Counted from the stretch's first letter, positions 21,572 through 32,040 are shown. The stretch: 64,000 bases of DNA from Candidatus Micropelagos thuwalensis (GCF_000469155.1 NZ_AWXE01000001.1:1-64000); one strand, 5' to 3'. A program made the numbers and translations. Notes: a model not told the origin generated them from the letters alone.

Positions 21572-21598
21572 GGTCGTTTAATTGAGGACTAAATAGAA

Positions 21599-21829
21599 AT
21601 GCCAAAACGTATTCTACAAGGAACTGTTGTTAGCGATAAAACCGACAAAACTGTTGTTGTTCGGGTTGAGCGTCGTCTGACTGACCCTGTGATGAAAAAG
21701 ACCGTTCGAAAATCTAAGAAGTACCACGTTCATGATGCTGAAAATCAGTTCAAGACCGGAGATACGGTTCGCATCCGAGAGTGTCGTCCGATTTCAAAGC
21801 TAAAAAGCTGGGAAGTCATTACGGAATAG
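21599..21829 (+). CDS. rpsQ: 30S ribosomal protein S17
   Basis: A 76-residue OB-fold primary 16S rRNA binder. It begins [21 protein letters not shown] and carries the family signature segment [20 protein letters not shown]. Start ATG 21599. rplN follows after 25 bp. Confidence 0.97.
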   Translation: MPKRILQGTVVSDKTDKTVVVRVERRLTDPVMKKTVRKSKKYHVHDAENQFKTGDTVRIRECRPISKLKSWEVITE

Positions 21830-21854
21830 TTGAGGCTAGGTAAGGAATAATACA

Positions 21855-22223
21855 ATGATACAGATGCAAACCAATCTGGACGTTGCCGACAATTCGGGTG
21901 CTCGCCGGGTGCAGTGCATTAAGGTTCTCGGAGGCTCAAAACGCATGAGCGCCGGCATTGGTGACACAATCGTGGTCAGCGTAAAGGAAGCAATTCCGCG
22001 CGGTCGCGTGAAAAAAGGTGACGTTATGCGTGCGGTAATCGTTCGCACAGCCAAAGAAATTCGTCGTAATGATGGAAGTGTCATTCGCTTTGACAGAAAT
22101 GCAGCTGTGTTGGTGAATAATTCAGGCGAGCCTGTGGGTACCAGAATTTTTGGGCCGGTCACACGTGAATTAAGAGCAACAAATCACATGAAAATCGTTT
22201 CTCTTGCGCCGGAGGTTCTGTAA
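21855..22223 (+). CDS. rplN: 50S ribosomal protein L14
   Basis: A 122-residue intersubunit-bridge protein and docking site of the silencing factor RsfS. It opens [21 protein letters not shown] and ends REL-type with LAPEVL. ATG 21855 follows AAGGAA. Its TAA overlaps rplX (TAATG). Confidence 0.98.
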   Translation: MIQMQTNLDVADNSGARRVQCIKVLGGSKRMSAGIGDTIVVSVKEAIPRGRVKKGDVMRAVIVRTAKEIRRNDGSVIRFDRNAAVLVNNSGEPVGTRIFGPVTRELRATNHMKIVSLAPEVL

Positions 22224-22546
22224 TGCCGACAAAATTGAAAATTAAAAAAGGCGATAAGGTTGTTGTGCTGACTGGTCGCGATAAGGGCAAGTCAGGCGAA
22301 GTTCTTGGCGTGTTTCCTTCTGAAAACCGTGCGCTGGTGCAAGGCGTGAATATTGTGAAGCGTCACCAGCGTCAGACTGCCCAGACTGAGGGTGGTATCA
22401 TTGCACGCGAGTCCAAAATTCATATTTCCAACCTCGCCATTGCTGATCCTAAAGATGGAACGCCAAGCCGAGTAGGGTATCAATTTGATAAAGACGGCAA
22501 AAAACAAAGATTTGCCAAAAAGTCAGGAGATGTCATCGATGGCTGA
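22223..22546 (+). CDS. rplX: 50S ribosomal protein L24
   Basis: A 107-residue KOW-domain assembly initiator that binds the 5' end of 23S rRNA. It has [20 protein letters not shown] at the start and [12 protein letters not shown] in the middle. The start overlaps rplN by one base, and its stop lies 8 bases inside rplE. Confidence 0.97.
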   Translation: MPTKLKIKKGDKVVVLTGRDKGKSGEVLGVFPSENRALVQGVNIVKRHQRQTAQTEGGIIARESKIHISNLAIADPKDGTPSRVGYQFDKDGKKQRFAKKSGDVIDG

Positions 22547-23102
22547 AGCAGATTACATTCCACGTCTTAAGACGCATTATGACGACAGCATTCGTGCCCA
22601 GCTGACAGAGCAGTTCAGCTATGCCAATCCGATGCAAGTGCCAAAACTTGATAAGGTTGTTTTGAATATGGGTATCGGTGAGGCCACCACAGACACAAAA
22701 AAAGTGAAGGCTGCCTATGCTGATATGGAGCTGATTGCAGGTCAAAAGCCTGTCGTCACGCGTGCACGTAACTCCATCGCGACATTCAAGGTTCGTGAAG
22801 ATATGCCGCTTGGTGTCAAGGTTACACTTCGTAAGGCAAATATGTATGAATTTATTGATCGATTGGTCACCATCGCCTTGCCGCGTGTGCGTGACTTTAG
22901 AGGTCTTAATCCTAAAAGTTTTGACGGCAATGGCAATTACGCCATGGGTCTTAAAGAACATATTGTGTTTCCGGAAATCGACTATGACAAGGTCGATACG
23001 ATCTGGGGAATGGATATCATTGTTTGCACAACCGCGACTTCGGACGTTGAAGCTCGTGAACTTCTTCGTGCATTTAATTTTCCCTTCTCGGACAAGAACT
23101 GA
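22539..23102 (+). CDS. rplE: 50S ribosomal protein L5
   Basis: A 187-residue 5S rRNA-binding protein of the central protuberance. It is recognised by [35 protein letters not shown] and the C-terminal FGLKEH-like segment ([14 protein letters not shown]). ATG 22539 ([11 protein letters not shown]) overlaps the end of rplX, with GTCAGGAGAT upstream; a longer frame to 22485 lies inside rplX. Confidence 0.97.
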   Translation: MAEADYIPRLKTHYDDSIRAQLTEQFSYANPMQVPKLDKVVLNMGIGEATTDTKKVKAAYADMELIAGQKPVVTRARNSIATFKVREDMPLGVKVTLRKANMYEFIDRLVTIALPRVRDFRGLNPKSFDGNGNYAMGLKEHIVFPEIDYDKVDTIWGMDIIVCTTATSDVEARELLRAFNFPFSDKN

Positions 23103-23123
23103 CAAGAGCGGAGAGAGGTAGTT

Positions 23124-23429
23124 ATGGCTAAAAAAAGCTCTGTAGAACGTAATAAAAAACGTATTCGCCTGGCAGATAAATATGCTGCTAAGCGTGCGGA
23201 ATTGCTGGCTACGGCCAAGGATGAGTCGCTGACAAATGAGGAGCGTTTTAAAGCGCGTCTTAAGCTTGCAGAACTCCCGCGCAATTCTGCCAAGTCGCGT
23301 GTACGCAACCGTTGTGGTGTGACTGGTCGCCCTCGCGGATATTACAGAAAATTGAACATGTCCCGGATCTCACTGAGAGATTTGGCCTCTAAAGGTCAAA
23401 TACCGGGAATGGTTAAGTCGAGCTGGTAG
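23124..23429 (+). CDS. rpsN: 30S ribosomal protein S14 (zinc-free form)
   Basis: A 101-residue S14 of the long, Cys-poor type. The zinc Cys motifs of the short paralogue are missing; one Cys remains in [17 protein letters not shown]. This form is usual in Proteobacteria. Start ATG 23124 after GGAGAGAGG. rpsH follows after 10 bp. Confidence 0.97.
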   Translation: MAKKSSVERNKKRIRLADKYAAKRAELLATAKDESLTNEERFKARLKLAELPRNSAKSRVRNRCGVTGRPRGYYRKLNMSRISLRDLASKGQIPGMVKSSW

Positions 23430-23439
23430 GGGGAGTATT

Positions 23440-23838
23440 ATGAACTTAAACGATCCTCTTGGTGACATGCTCACACGTATCCGCAATGCTCAAATGCGTG
23501 GCAAGTCGAGTGTTGTTTCCCCATCCTCCAAACTGCGCCGTTGGGTGCTTGATGTGCTGAAGGATGAAGGTTATATCCGCGGATATTCCGAAAAACAGTT
23601 TACCGGCACGATGGCTGAGCTTGAAATCGAATTGAAATATCATGAAGGGCGTCCTGTCATCCAAGATATTCAGCGTGTTTCAAAACCTGGTCGCCGTGTT
23701 TATTCATCTGTAAAGACCATGCCTGTTGTTCAAAACGGACTTGGTATTTCAATTTTATCAACGCCAAAAGGGGTTATGTCTGACTCTGCAGCGCGTGAAA
23801 ACAATGTAGGTGGGGAGGTTCTCTGCCGCATCTTCTGA
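23440..23838 (+). CDS. rpsH: 30S ribosomal protein S8
   Basis: A 132-residue central-domain 16S rRNA binder and, in E. coli, the translational repressor of the spc operon. It begins [20 protein letters not shown]; the C-terminal signature is [20 protein letters not shown]. Start ATG 23440 after GGGGAG. Confidence 0.98.
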   Translation: MNLNDPLGDMLTRIRNAQMRGKSSVVSPSSKLRRWVLDVLKDEGYIRGYSEKQFTGTMAELEIELKYHEGRPVIQDIQRVSKPGRRVYSSVKTMPVVQNGLGISILSTPKGVMSDSAARENNVGGEVLCRIF

Positions 23839-23873
23839 TGGGGCCTAATTTGAGAATGCTATGAGGAAAAGAA

Positions 23874-24407
23874 ATGTCTCGCATTGGTAAAAAACCTGTT
23901 CCTGTACCCGGTGGCGTTGAGGTTAGCCTCAACGGTCAAGCATTGGCTGTTAAGGGACCTAAGGGAGAAATGAGTGCCGTGTTGTCTGACTTGATTGCGA
24001 TTGAGAAGACAGATGAAGGTATTCTTGTTAGCCCGAAGGAAAAGTCACAAGCAGCAAGAAGTTTTTGGGGCTTGAGCCGTTCAACCGTTGCTAATTTGGT
24101 GACGGGTGTCTCCGAAGGTTTTGAGAAAAAACTTGAATTGCAAGGTGTCGGTTATCGCGCTCAGGTTCAAGGTCAAAAACTAAAGCTGAGCCTTGGTTTC
24201 AGCCATGATGTTGATTTTTCAGTGCCTGAAGGCATTAAAGTCGAATGCCCATCCCAGACGGAAATCACAGTATCTGGGATTGATAAACAAAAAGTTGGGC
24301 AGGTCGCTGCTGAGATACGCTCTTATCGTCCGCCGGAGCCTTATAAGGGTAAGGGCGTGAGATATGTCGGTGAGTATATCTTCCGTAAAGAAGGTAAGAA
24401 GAAATAG
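23874..24407 (+). CDS. rplF: 50S ribosomal protein L6
   Basis: A 177-residue protein with two related domains near the L7/L12 stalk base and the sarcin-ricin loop. It starts [17 protein letters not shown] and has the C-terminal signature [19 protein letters not shown] 23874 follows GAGGAAAAG. rplR follows after 9 bp. Confidence 0.98.
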   Translation: MSRIGKKPVPVPGGVEVSLNGQALAVKGPKGEMSAVLSDLIAIEKTDEGILVSPKEKSQAARSFWGLSRSTVANLVTGVSEGFEKKLELQGVGYRAQVQGQKLKLSLGFSHDVDFSVPEGIKVECPSQTEITVSGIDKQKVGQVAAEIRSYRPPEPYKGKGVRYVGEYIFRKEGKKK

Positions 24408-24416
24408 GATTTCGCT

Positions 24417-24773
24417 ATGGTGAAGAAGATTTCAAAAGATGATAGACGGAAAAAGCGCGTTAGAATGCGTCTGAGAAAGCTGGCAAATGGTAAGCCCAGA
24501 TTATCGGTTTTCAGATCGTCTCAGCATATCTATGCACAGGTCATCGACGATGAGAATGGTGTAACGGTAGCCGCTGCCTCCAGTAAAGATAAGGATTTTT
24601 CCGGGCAGAAGGGTTCTGATAAAGAGGCTGCGGGTCTTGTAGGCAAATTGGTTGCCGAAAGAGCTAAAACAGCCGGCGTTGAAACGGTTATCTTTGACCG
24701 TGGCGGATATCTATTTCATGGCAGAGTTAAAGCTCTTGCCGAGGCCGCGCGTGAAGCCGGCTTAAAATTTTAA
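24417..24773 (+). CDS. rplR: 50S ribosomal protein L18
   Basis: A 118-residue 5S rRNA-binding protein. It shows [20 protein letters not shown], a HIYAQVIDD strand and the C-terminal [23 protein letters not shown] 24417. It is separated by 12 bp, with AAGGAG, from rpsE. Confidence 0.97.
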   Translation: MVKKISKDDRRKKRVRMRLRKLANGKPRLSVFRSSQHIYAQVIDDENGVTVAAASSKDKDFSGQKGSDKEAAGLVGKLVAERAKTAGVETVIFDRGGYLFHGRVKALAEAAREAGLKF

Positions 24774-24785
24774 GGAGACGGACTC

Positions 24786-25340
24786 GTGGCCAGAGGTGAT
24801 AATCGTAACGATAACCGCGATGACGATCGCGACAACGAGTTTATAGATAAGCTTGTGCATATTAACCGTGTTGCCAAGGTGGTCAAAGGTGGTCGCCGGT
24901 TTGGTTTCGCGGCACTCGTTGTAGTTGGTGACCAAAAAGGTCGGGTTGGTTACGGGCTTGGTAAAGCGCGTGAAGTTCCAGAAGCTATTCGTAAAGCAAC
25001 TGAAGCTGCCAAACGCAAAATGATCCGTGTGCCTCTTCGAGAAGGTCGTACATTGCATCATGACATTCGTGGTCATCATGGAGCAGGTAAAGTACTTCTT
25101 CGCGCTGCACCTCCCGGTACAGGTATTATTGCCGGTGGTCCGATGCGTGCAGTTTTTGAGGTATTGGGTATGCAGGATGTTGTTGCGAAATCAATCGGGA
25201 CATCAAACCCTTATAATATGGTTCACGCTACGATTGATGCCCTTAGCAAGCAAGCGAGTCCGCGCCAGATTGCAGCGCGTCGCGGCAAGAAGGTTTCAGA
25301 TATAATTTCCCGTCGCGGGGTTGATGCTGCCGACGCATAA
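24786..25340 (+). CDS. rpsE: 30S ribosomal protein S5
   Basis: A 184-residue protein involved in decoding fidelity and mRNA unwinding. The N-terminus is an unusually charged stretch rich in Asn, Asp and Arg (residues 3-20) before the double-stranded-RNA-binding domain ([20 protein letters not shown]). The C-terminal domain has [19 protein letters not shown]. The start is GTG 24786 after AAGGAGACGG. Confidence 0.97.
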   Translation: MARGDNRNDNRDDDRDNEFIDKLVHINRVAKVVKGGRRFGFAALVVVGDQKGRVGYGLGKAREVPEAIRKATEAAKRKMIRVPLREGRTLHHDIRGHHGAGKVLLRAAPPGTGIIAGGPMRAVFEVLGMQDVVAKSIGTSNPYNMVHATIDALSKQASPRQIAARRGKKVSDIISRRGVDAADA

Positions 25341-25357
25341 TCGGCAAGGAGTGAATG

Positions 25358-25549
25358 ATGGCGAAGAAAAACACAGTGACTGTAGAGCAAATCGGAAGCC
25401 CAATTGGGCGTCCTCAAGATCAACGCGCGACACTCGTTGGTCTGGGTCTGAATAAATTGCATCGCCGTAAAACTTTAGAAGATACGCCAGCTGTGCGGGG
25501 CATGATTGCCAAAGTCTCGCATCTTGTTCGTATCGTGGAAGACGCCTAA
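25358..25549 (+). CDS. rpmD: 50S ribosomal protein L30
   Basis: A 63-residue protein of the bacterial L30 type: [20 protein letters not shown] then [17 protein letters not shown]. Two ATGs lie in tandem (25355 and 25358). The second is preferred because AAGGAG then has a usual spacing. Standard place between rpsE and rplO. Confidence 0.94.
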   Translation: MAKKNTVTVEQIGSPIGRPQDQRATLVGLGLNKLHRRKTLEDTPAVRGMIAKVSHLVRIVEDA

Positions 25550-25566
25550 GGGCTTGGAGACTGACT

Positions 25567-26190
25567 ATGAGACTCAATGAATTAAGAGATAATCAAGGCG
25601 CACGTAAAACGCGTGTGCGTGTTGGTCGCGGCACGTCATCTGGTAAAGGTAAAACCGGCGGACGAGGCGTAAAAGGTCAAAAGTCACGTTCTGGCGTATC
25701 TATTAAGGGCTTTGAAGGTGGGCAAATGCCACTTCACATGCGTTTACCAAAACGCGGCTTTAATGTGCCAAACCCTAAAAAACTGAATGCGGTAAATCTT
25801 GGCCGTCTTCAACAGGCTTTGGATGCTGGAAAACTGAATGCATCTGACCCTGTTAACACTGCCAGCCTGAAAAGCGCTGGTGTTATCCGCCGCGAACTTG
25901 ATGGTGTGCGTATTATTGGCAATGGCGAATTGAAAACTAAGCTGGATTTTGAAGTCTTTGGTGTTTCGGCCTCTGCAAGAGAAGCAATTGAAAAACTGGG
26001 CGGCAAAATTACCGTTCTTGCTCCCGCGCCAAGCAAAGATGATGACGATGCGAAAGCTGAAAAAAAGGCCAAAAAGAAGGCCGCAAAAAAAGCTGAAGCT
26101 GATGTAGAAGAAACTGACACTGAAGAAGAGGCTCTCGCCGAGGAGACTGCTTCTGGTGATACAGATAACGAAGATAACCAGAGTGAGTAA
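25567..26190 (+). CDS. rplO: 50S ribosomal protein L15 with a charged C-terminal tail
   Basis: A late-assembly protein deep in the large subunit. The core (about 1-152) has [14 protein letters not shown], the Gly/Lys-rich [16 protein letters not shown] and [16 protein letters not shown]. The tail from about residue 156 is extra: a DDDD cluster, a Lys/Ala block (163-177) and a Glu/Asp-rich end (178-207), making 207 residues against about 145-160 usually. secY follows by 19 bp. It is the second ribosomal protein here with an acidic extension, after L3. Confidence 0.96.
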   Translation: MRLNELRDNQGARKTRVRVGRGTSSGKGKTGGRGVKGQKSRSGVSIKGFEGGQMPLHMRLPKRGFNVPNPKKLNAVNLGRLQQALDAGKLNASDPVNTASLKSAGVIRRELDGVRIIGNGELKTKLDFEVFGVSASAREAIEKLGGKITVLAPAPSKDDDDAKAEKKAKKKAAKKAEADVEETDTEEEALAEETASGDTDNEDNQSE

Positions 26191-26209
26191 GGCTTAAGCA
26201 GGGCGTAAA

Positions 26210-27544
26210 ATGGCTTCAGCAGCAGAGCAATTAGCAGCAAATCTCAGCCTGTCATCCTTTAAGGGGGCGACGGAACTGAAACAACGTATCTGGTTTACAC
26301 TTGGTGCGCTGCTGATTTATCGCCTTGGAACGTATATTCCTTTGCCTGGTGTTGATCCACAGGCAGTGAATGCGCTTTTTGAACAAAATCAGGGCGGTAT
26401 TATCGGCATGTTCAACCTGTTCGCAGGCGGTGCTGTCGGCCGGATGGCGATTTTTGCCCTGAACATTATGCCTTATATTACGGCTTCCATTATTATCCAG
26501 CTTCTTACATCTGCTGTGCCACATCTTGAGCATCTCAAAAAAGAAGGTGGGGAACAGGGTCGGAAACAGATTAACCAATATACGCGCTATGGTACGGTTG
26601 TACTGGCAGCGATGCAGGGTTTCGGGATTGCCGTTGGGCTGGAACGGGCTGAAGGTATTGTTATTAATCCTGGAGTTTTCTTTGAAATCAGCGCTGTTAT
26701 TACACTCGTTGGTGGCACAGTTTTCCTTATGTGGCTCGGTGAGCAGATAACTGCTCGCGGTGTTGGTAATGGAATTTCGCTGATTATTTTTGCTGGTATT
26801 GTCGCAGAACTTCCGGGTGCGCTGGTCAGCACGCTCGAGTTGGGTCGCCAAGGCGCGTTGTCTACGCTTGTTATCCTGATGCTTCTTGTCATGGTTGCCG
26901 TCGTTATTGCCTTCATCGTTTTCATGGAGCGCGCGCAACGCCGTCTGATCGTTCAATATCCGAAGCGTCAGGTTGGTAATAAAATGACAGGTGGCGAAAA
27001 CTCTCATTTGCCTTTGAAACTGAATGTTGCAGGTGTTATTCCGCCGATTTTTGCGTCATCTTTGCTTTTATTGCCCATTACTGTCGCCAATTTTTCAGGT
27101 ACAGGCGGTTCTGAGTGGCTAGGTACTGTGACGGCATTGCTGGGTCGTGGCCAGCCGCTTTATATGGCTCTTTATGCGGGTGGTATCATCTTCTTCTGCT
27201 TCTTTTATACGTCGATTGTTTTTAACCCGTCTGACACAGCAGATAATCTTAAGCGGAGTGGTGGTTTTATTCCGGGCATTCGTCCGGGTGAGAGAACTGC
27301 AGAATATCTAGATAAAGTGCTCACACGTTTGACTGTTGTTGGTGCGCTTTACCTGACGCTTGTCTGTCTCTTGCCAGAAGTTTTGATTAATCAATACAGC
27401 GTGCCTTTCTATCTTGGCGGTACATCCTTGTTGATTGTGGTCAGTGTGACCATGGATACGGTTAGCCAAGTCCAGAGCCACCTCTTTGCTCATCAATATG
27501 AAGGGCTGATTAAGCAATCCCGTGTTGGGAGGTCCCGCCGATGA
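26210..27544 (+). CDS. secY: Preprotein translocase subunit SecY
   Basis: A 444-residue pore-forming subunit of SecYEG with ten predicted membrane helices. The first is preceded by a cytoplasmic segment with ELKQRIWFTLGALLIYRLGT. The plug region and PYITASIIIQLL are recognisable, and the cytoplasmic loops include YPKRQVGNKM and GGFIPGIRPGERTAEYLD. Start ATG 26210. It overlaps adk by 4 bases (ATGA), the standard alphaproteobacterial arrangement. Confidence 0.97.
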   Translation: MASAAEQLAANLSLSSFKGATELKQRIWFTLGALLIYRLGTYIPLPGVDPQAVNALFEQNQGGIIGMFNLFAGGAVGRMAIFALNIMPYITASIIIQLLTSAVPHLEHLKKEGGEQGRKQINQYTRYGTVVLAAMQGFGIAVGLERAEGIVINPGVFFEISAVITLVGGTVFLMWLGEQITARGVGNGISLIIFAGIVAELPGALVSTLELGRQGALSTLVILMLLVMVAVVIAFIVFMERAQRRLIVQYPKRQVGNKMTGGENSHLPLKLNVAGVIPPIFASSLLLLPITVANFSGTGGSEWLGTVTALLGRGQPLYMALYAGGIIFFCFFYTSIVFNPSDTADNLKRSGGFIPGIRPGERTAEYLDKVLTRLTVVGALYLTLVCLLPEVLINQYSVPFYLGGTSLLIVVSVTMDTVSQVQSHLFAHQYEGLIKQSRVGRSRR

Positions 27545-28113
27545 AATTGATTTTCCTTGGCCCTCCCGGTGCCGGAAAAGGCACTCAGGCCGCACGGCTA
27601 GAGAGTAACCATAATCTTCGTCAGCTTTCTACGGGTGATATGTTGCGTGCCGCCGTGGCTGCTGAAACAGAAATTGGCCTTAAAGCTAAGGATATTATGG
27701 CACGTGGTGATCTTGTGCCGGATGAGGTCGTTGTTGGCATTATATCTGATCGTATCGAAGACTCAGATTGTTCTGACGGTTTCATTCTGGATGGGTTTCC
27801 CAGAAATATAGCTCAGGCTGAGGCACTGGATGCCATGTTGAGTGATAAAGGCATGACGTTGGACACGGTTCTTGAGCTTAAGGTAGACCATAATAAGTTG
27901 CTTGAGCGTATTCGTATCCGGTCTGCCCAAACCGAGGGTGGCCCGCGTGATGACGATAATGAGGAAGCGTTGGCCCATCGCTTGAAAGTATATGAGGAAC
28001 AAACCGCACCGGTGTCAGAATATTACGCACAAAAAGGTTTGGTGAAGCATGTTGATGGTATGCAGGATATGGATACCGTGACTGAAGATATTGTAGAGAT
28101 TTTAGGACTTTAG
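27541..28113 (+). CDS. adk: Adenylate kinase (short form)
   Basis: A 190-residue cytoplasmic enzyme that interconverts ATP+AMP and 2 ADP. The P-loop is GPPGAGKGTQA (about residues 7-17), the AMP site has LSTGDMLRAAV and the signature is DGFPRN. There is no zinc LID domain: the chain goes directly to RPRDDDNEEALAHRL-like sequence (GGPRDDDNEEALAHRLKVYE), as in the short bacterial form. It overlaps secY and is followed by a 155-bp promoter region. Confidence 0.97.
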   Translation: MKLIFLGPPGAGKGTQAARLESNHNLRQLSTGDMLRAAVAAETEIGLKAKDIMARGDLVPDEVVVGIISDRIEDSDCSDGFILDGFPRNIAQAEALDAMLSDKGMTLDTVLELKVDHNKLLERIRIRSAQTEGGPRDDDNEEALAHRLKVYEEQTAPVSEYYAQKGLVKHVDGMQDMDTVTEDIVEILGL

Positions 28114-28137
28114 AAAGGATAAGGTAGGGGAAACAAG

Positions 28138-28165
28138 TTGACTGTTGAGCGGAAGTTTTTATAAT
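28138..28165 (+). promoter_or_regulatory. Promoter of the alpha operon (rpsM-rpsK-rpoA-rplQ)
   Basis: TTGACT (28138-28143), a 16-bp spacer and a perfect TATAAT (28160-28165), located 104 bp upstream of rpsM in the adk-rpsM gap. This is the clearest promoter sequence in the window. It would let rpoA and rplQ be made apart from the spc operon. Confidence 0.75.
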
Positions 28166-28268
28166 CCCGTTTTTCGGTGACATGTAGCAGAAATGTCTAA
28201 CAGTTGGGGCTAATCAGCTGTTTCTTTATCTGCAGTTTCCACTCCCTTACGGAGATGAGGAGAATTAA

Positions 28269-28637
28269 GTGGCTCGTATAGCAGGTGTAAATATTCCGAC
28301 TGCCAAGCGTGTGGTGATTGCCCTGACTTATATTCACGGCATTGGCAACACGAAAGCCAAGGAAATTTGTGAAAAAGTCGGCATCATGCCGGAACGGAGA
28401 GTTAATGAACTTTCCGATGCAGAAGTCATTAAAATTCGTGAAACCATTGACGGGGATTATACCGTTGAGGGCGATTTAAGACGTGAAATTGCCATGAATA
28501 TCAAGCGCTTGCTTGATTTGGGGGTTTACCGTGGTCTTCGTCACCGTCGTAATCTGCCTGTTCGCGGTCAGCGTACACATACTAACGCACGCACCCGCAA
28601 AGGTCCTGCGAAACCTATTGCCGGTAAGAAAAAGTAG
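28269..28637 (+). CDS. rpsM: 30S ribosomal protein S13
   Basis: A 122-residue 30S head protein that contacts L5 and P-site tRNA. It begins [20 protein letters not shown] and has the signature [20 protein letters not shown] near the C-terminus. The start is GTG 28269 after GATGAGGAGAA. First gene behind the TTGACT/TATAAT promoter. Confidence 0.97.
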   Translation: MARIAGVNIPTAKRVVIALTYIHGIGNTKAKEICEKVGIMPERRVNELSDAEVIKIRETIDGDYTVEGDLRREIAMNIKRLLDLGVYRGLRHRRNLPVRGQRTHTNARTRKGPAKPIAGKKK

Positions 28638-28649
28638 AGGAACTGTTTT

Positions 28650-29039
28650 ATGGCTACTGATAAAACCCGAGTCCGCCGCAGAGAGCGAAAGAACATCACT
28701 TCTGGTGTGGCTCATGTTAATTCTACCTTTAATAACACCATGATTACTATTTCAGATGCTCAAGGCAACGCTGTTTCCTGGTGTTCTGCGGGTGCTATGG
28801 GGTTTAAGGGGTCGCGAAAATCCACACCTTATGCCGCGCAAGTCGCTGCTGAAGAAGCAGGTAAAAAGGCCATGGATCACGGGATGAAAACCCTTGAGGT
28901 CAATGTTAAGGGGCCAGGTTCTGGTCGTGAGTCAGCCCTCCGCGCTTTGCAATCTATCGGTTTTACGATTACCAGCATTCGTGACGTAACGCCAATTCCA
29001 CATAATGGATGTCGCCCGCCGAAACGCCGTCGCGTCTAA
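28650..29039 (+). CDS. rpsK: 30S ribosomal protein S11
   Basis: A 129-residue platform protein that lines the mRNA exit near the Shine-Dalgarno helix. It contains [20 protein letters not shown] and ends with the conserved [18 protein letters not shown]. Start ATG 28650 after GAGGAAC. Confidence 0.98.
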   Translation: MATDKTRVRRRERKNITSGVAHVNSTFNNTMITISDAQGNAVSWCSAGAMGFKGSRKSTPYAAQVAAEEAGKKAMDHGMKTLEVNVKGPGSGRESALRALQSIGFTITSIRDVTPIPHNGCRPPKRRRV

Positions 29040-29073
29040 TTACTGAAGTCATTAACCATTAAGAGGAGCCGCC

Positions 29074-30093
29074 ATGATACAGAATAATTGGCAAGAGCTT
29101 ATCAAACCTACAAAACTGGATATCGTTCCTGGTCATGACAGCAATCGTCATGTGCGCATCGTTGCCGAACCACTTGAGCGTGGTTTTGGTCTTACATTGG
29201 GTAATGCCTTGCGCCGGATTTTATTGTCTTCTATTCAAGGCGCAGCTGTTGTTTCCGTTCAAATCGACGGTGTCTTGCATGAATTTTCATCCATTGCGGG
29301 TGTGCGTGAAGATATCACAGACATTGTGCTAAACATTAAGCAGATGTCTGTAAAGTGCCACAGCGAAGGCGTGAAGCGCATGATACTCAGCAAAAAGGGG
29401 CCAGGTGTTGTGACTGCCGGCGATATTGAAGAAATCGCAGATGTTGAAATCCTCAATCCTGATCTTGTTCTTTGCACGCTTGATGATGGTGCAGATGTGC
29501 GTTTTGAATTCACTGTTAACACAGGTAATGGCTATGTTCCGGCCGAGCAAAATCGTGCGGATGATGCGCCTATCGGCCTCATTCCTGTGGACAGTCTTTA
29601 CAGCCCAGTGCGTCGTGTTTCCTACAATGTTGAAAATACGCGCGAAGGTCAGGTGCTTGATTATGACAAGTTGACCATGGACATTGAAACAGATGGTTCT
29701 GTTTCACCTGAAGACGCTCTTGCGTTGGCTGCAAGAATTTTGCAAGACCAGTTGCAGACATTTATCAACTTTGAAGAGCCTGAACAAGTTCCTGAAACTG
29801 TCTCTGTTGCCGAGGAAATTGGTTTCAGCGCGGCCTTGTTGAAGAAAGTTGATGAGCTTGAATTGTCAGTTAGATCAGCCAATTGCTTGAAAAATGACAA
29901 TATTGTTTATATCGGCGATTTGATTCAGAAATCTGAAGCTGAAATGTTGCGGACACCAAACTTTGGTCGTAAATCCTTGAATGAAATTAAGGAAGTACTT
30001 TCAGAAATGAGCCTGCATTTGGGTATGGAAGTCCCCACATGGCCACCTGAAAATATTGAAGAACTTGCCAAAAGGTTTGAAGAAAATTTTTAA
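29074..30093 (+). CDS. rpoA: DNA-directed RNA polymerase subunit alpha
   Basis: A 339-residue subunit that nucleates polymerase assembly. The N-terminal dimerisation domain (about 1-235) contains [20 protein letters not shown] and [20 protein letters not shown]. The C-terminal domain (about 255-325), which contacts UP elements and activators, contains [15 protein letters not shown] and [13 protein letters not shown]. Start ATG 29074 after AGAGGAG. rplQ follows after 29 bp. Confidence 0.98.
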   Translation: MIQNNWQELIKPTKLDIVPGHDSNRHVRIVAEPLERGFGLTLGNALRRILLSSIQGAAVVSVQIDGVLHEFSSIAGVREDITDIVLNIKQMSVKCHSEGVKRMILSKKGPGVVTAGDIEEIADVEILNPDLVLCTLDDGADVRFEFTVNTGNGYVPAEQNRADDAPIGLIPVDSLYSPVRRVSYNVENTREGQVLDYDKLTMDIETDGSVSPEDALALAARILQDQLQTFINFEEPEQVPETVSVAEEIGFSAALLKKVDELELSVRSANCLKNDNIVYIGDLIQKSEAEMLRTPNFGRKSLNEIKEVLSEMSLHLGMEVPTWPPENIEELAKRFEENF

Positions 30094-30122
30094 CTTTATT
30101 ATCTGCGAATTCGGAGAGAACC

Positions 30123-30548
30123 ATGCGTCACGCTAAAGCAGGCAGAAAATTAAACCGCACCCAAAGTCACCGCAAATCTATGTTGGGGAATCTGGCAGTC
30201 GCATTGATCAAACATGAGCAGATTGTTACCACTCTGCCAAAAGCTAAAGAGCTTCGTCCTTATGTTGAGAAGCTTGTAACGCTTGGTAAGCGTGGTGATT
30301 TGCACGCTCGACGCCAGGCAATAGCCAAACTGCCAGAAAAAGAATGGGCAAAGAAGCTGTTTGAAACGCTGGCACCACGTTATGCAGACCGTTCAGGCGG
30401 TTATACGCGTGTTCTCAAAGCCGGTTACAGATTTGGTGATAATGCACCCATGGCTGTGATTGAATTTGTTGACCGTGACCCTGAGGCGCGTGGTCAAGAC
30501 TCGGGTCCTGTTCAGGTGGATGATGAGGGTGTTGAAGAAGCCATCTAA
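30123..30548 (+). CDS. rplQ: 50S ribosomal protein L17
   Basis: A 141-residue protein near the tunnel exit. It starts [20 protein letters not shown], has [23 protein letters not shown] and ends in a short acidic tail ([12 protein letters not shown]). ATG 30123 after GGAGAGAA. Last gene of the ribosomal super-cluster. No obvious terminator follows and the protease gene starts 22 bp later. Confidence 0.98.
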   Translation: MRHAKAGRKLNRTQSHRKSMLGNLAVALIKHEQIVTTLPKAKELRPYVEKLVTLGKRGDLHARRQAIAKLPEKEWAKKLFETLAPRYADRSGGYTRVLKAGYRFGDNAPMAVIEFVDRDPEARGQDSGPVQVDDEGVEEAI

Positions 30549-30570
30549 CGGTCTCGTCTTCTCGACTTTT

Positions 30571-32007
30571 ATGTCTGTATTCGGCCTTACCCGCCGTTCG
30601 CTAAATTTCACTTTTCTATTTGTCAGCGTTTTTATTTTGACAAACATGGCTTCTGCTGAGCCACGTATTCCTAAGTCCTTGAAAGATGTGCAGCTGAGCT
30701 TTGCGCCGGTTGTTGAACAGGCAGCACCAGCGGTTGTAAATGTTTATGCGACCCGCCGTGTGAAGGCACGCCGACCTAGCTTATTCAATGACAGATTTTT
30801 TGAAGAATTTTTTGGTCGATCCTTCGGGGATAATTTTGGTCAAAGGGAGAGATTGGAAAACTCACTCGGCTCGGGGGTGATTGTCTCCGCTGAGGGGATT
30901 GTTGTGACCAATAATCATGTGATTAGCGGCGCTGAGGCGTTTAAGGTTGTTTTGTCAGACAGACGAGAGTATTCAGCCGAGCTCTTACTTGCAGATGAAC
31001 GCACAGATCTTGCCGTTTTGAAGATTCTTGATGCAGAAGAGCGATTTCCAGCTCTGCCTTATCGAAATTCTGACACGGTGAATGTTGGTGATTTTGTGTT
31101 GGCGATTGGCAACCCGTTTGGTGTTGGACAGACCGTGACGAATGGGATTGTTTCGGCACTAGCGCGGACCAGTGTAGGTGTGACAGATTTTCAGTCATTT
31201 ATTCAAACGGATGCACCGATTAATCCGGGCAATTCCGGTGGCGCATTGGTTACCATGGATGGGCGTTTACTCGGCGTGAATACGGCGATTTATACCCGTT
31301 CGGGTGGGTCAGTAGGGATCGGCTTTGCTATTCCCTCTAATATGGTTCAGCAAGTTGTTGATGCGGCGCTTTCTGATGGAAGAATAGTGCGCCCCTGGGC
31401 CGGTATGGAATTACAGAAAGTCTCTCAATCGCTTGCCCAGACACTTGGGTTGGCAAAACCTGTGGGGGCGCTCATTGTTAAGCTTCACCCCAATAGTCCT
31501 TTACGAAAAGCTGGCTTAAAATCTGGCGATGTCGTGAGGACATTTAATGGTAAAGAAATTCTCGAACCTGAGAATTTTCGTTATCGTATGGCTGTTGCTG
31601 GTGTTGGGGCGAGAGCGGAAATTGGCTATCTCAGGCAAGGAAAAGGGAATACTGTTAACGTTAAACTTACCGCCCCGCCAGATGTCCCACCACGAAATGA
31701 AACAACACTGACTGGGGAACATATTTTTAACACCGTGAAGGTCAGCAATCTCAATCCTGCAGTGGTTGATGAGATAGGGCAGGCTTTTAAATTAGGCCTT
31801 GAAGAAAAAGGCGTTATTATCCTAACCGTTGATAAACGCGCCCGCGCCGCGAGAGTCGGTTTACGCCCGGGAGATATTGTTCTCTCTATTAACGGGATAG
31901 AAATTAAAAGTGTTGCGGAATTGGTTGCCTTGTTGAACAAGCCATCAGAGCAGTGGAGTTTAGAAATCAGACGGGCTGGACGAATTATAAGAACGTCAAT
32001 ACGTTAG
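30571..32007 (+). CDS. Periplasmic serine endoprotease, DegP/DegQ family
   Basis: A 478-residue HtrA-type protease for misfolded envelope proteins. A signal peptide covers residues 1-29 (RRSLNFTFLFVSVFILTNM then ASA before EPR). The trypsin-like domain has the triad His116 (TNNHVI), Asp146 (ERTDLAVL) and Ser222 (GNSGGAL), followed by two PDZ domains, the second with LRPGDIVLSINGIEI. ATG 30571 lies just after rplQ; the frame extends into rplQ but that part is a shadow. A protease in this place after rplQ is common in Alphaproteobacteria. Confidence 0.93.
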   Translation: MSVFGLTRRSLNFTFLFVSVFILTNMASAEPRIPKSLKDVQLSFAPVVEQAAPAVVNVYATRRVKARRPSLFNDRFFEEFFGRSFGDNFGQRERLENSLGSGVIVSAEGIVVTNNHVISGAEAFKVVLSDRREYSAELLLADERTDLAVLKILDAEERFPALPYRNSDTVNVGDFVLAIGNPFGVGQTVTNGIVSALARTSVGVTDFQSFIQTDAPINPGNSGGALVTMDGRLLGVNTAIYTRSGGSVGIGFAIPSNMVQQVVDAALSDGRIVRPWAGMELQKVSQSLAQTLGLAKPVGALIVKLHPNSPLRKAGLKSGDVVRTFNGKEILEPENFRYRMAVAGVGARAEIGYLRQGKGNTVNVKLTAPPDVPPRNETTLTGEHIFNTVKVSNLNPAVVDEIGQAFKLGLEEKGVIILTVDKRARAARVGLRPGDIVLSINGIEIKSVAELVALLNKPSEQWSLEIRRAGRIIRTSIR

Positions 32008-32040
32008 CTTGCAAGGTGAAATGAGAATTAAGGGGCGATA

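Noticed and set aside
22533-23105. A 190-codon - strand frame covering rplE
   Set aside because: Complete shadow of L5, which has clear motifs.
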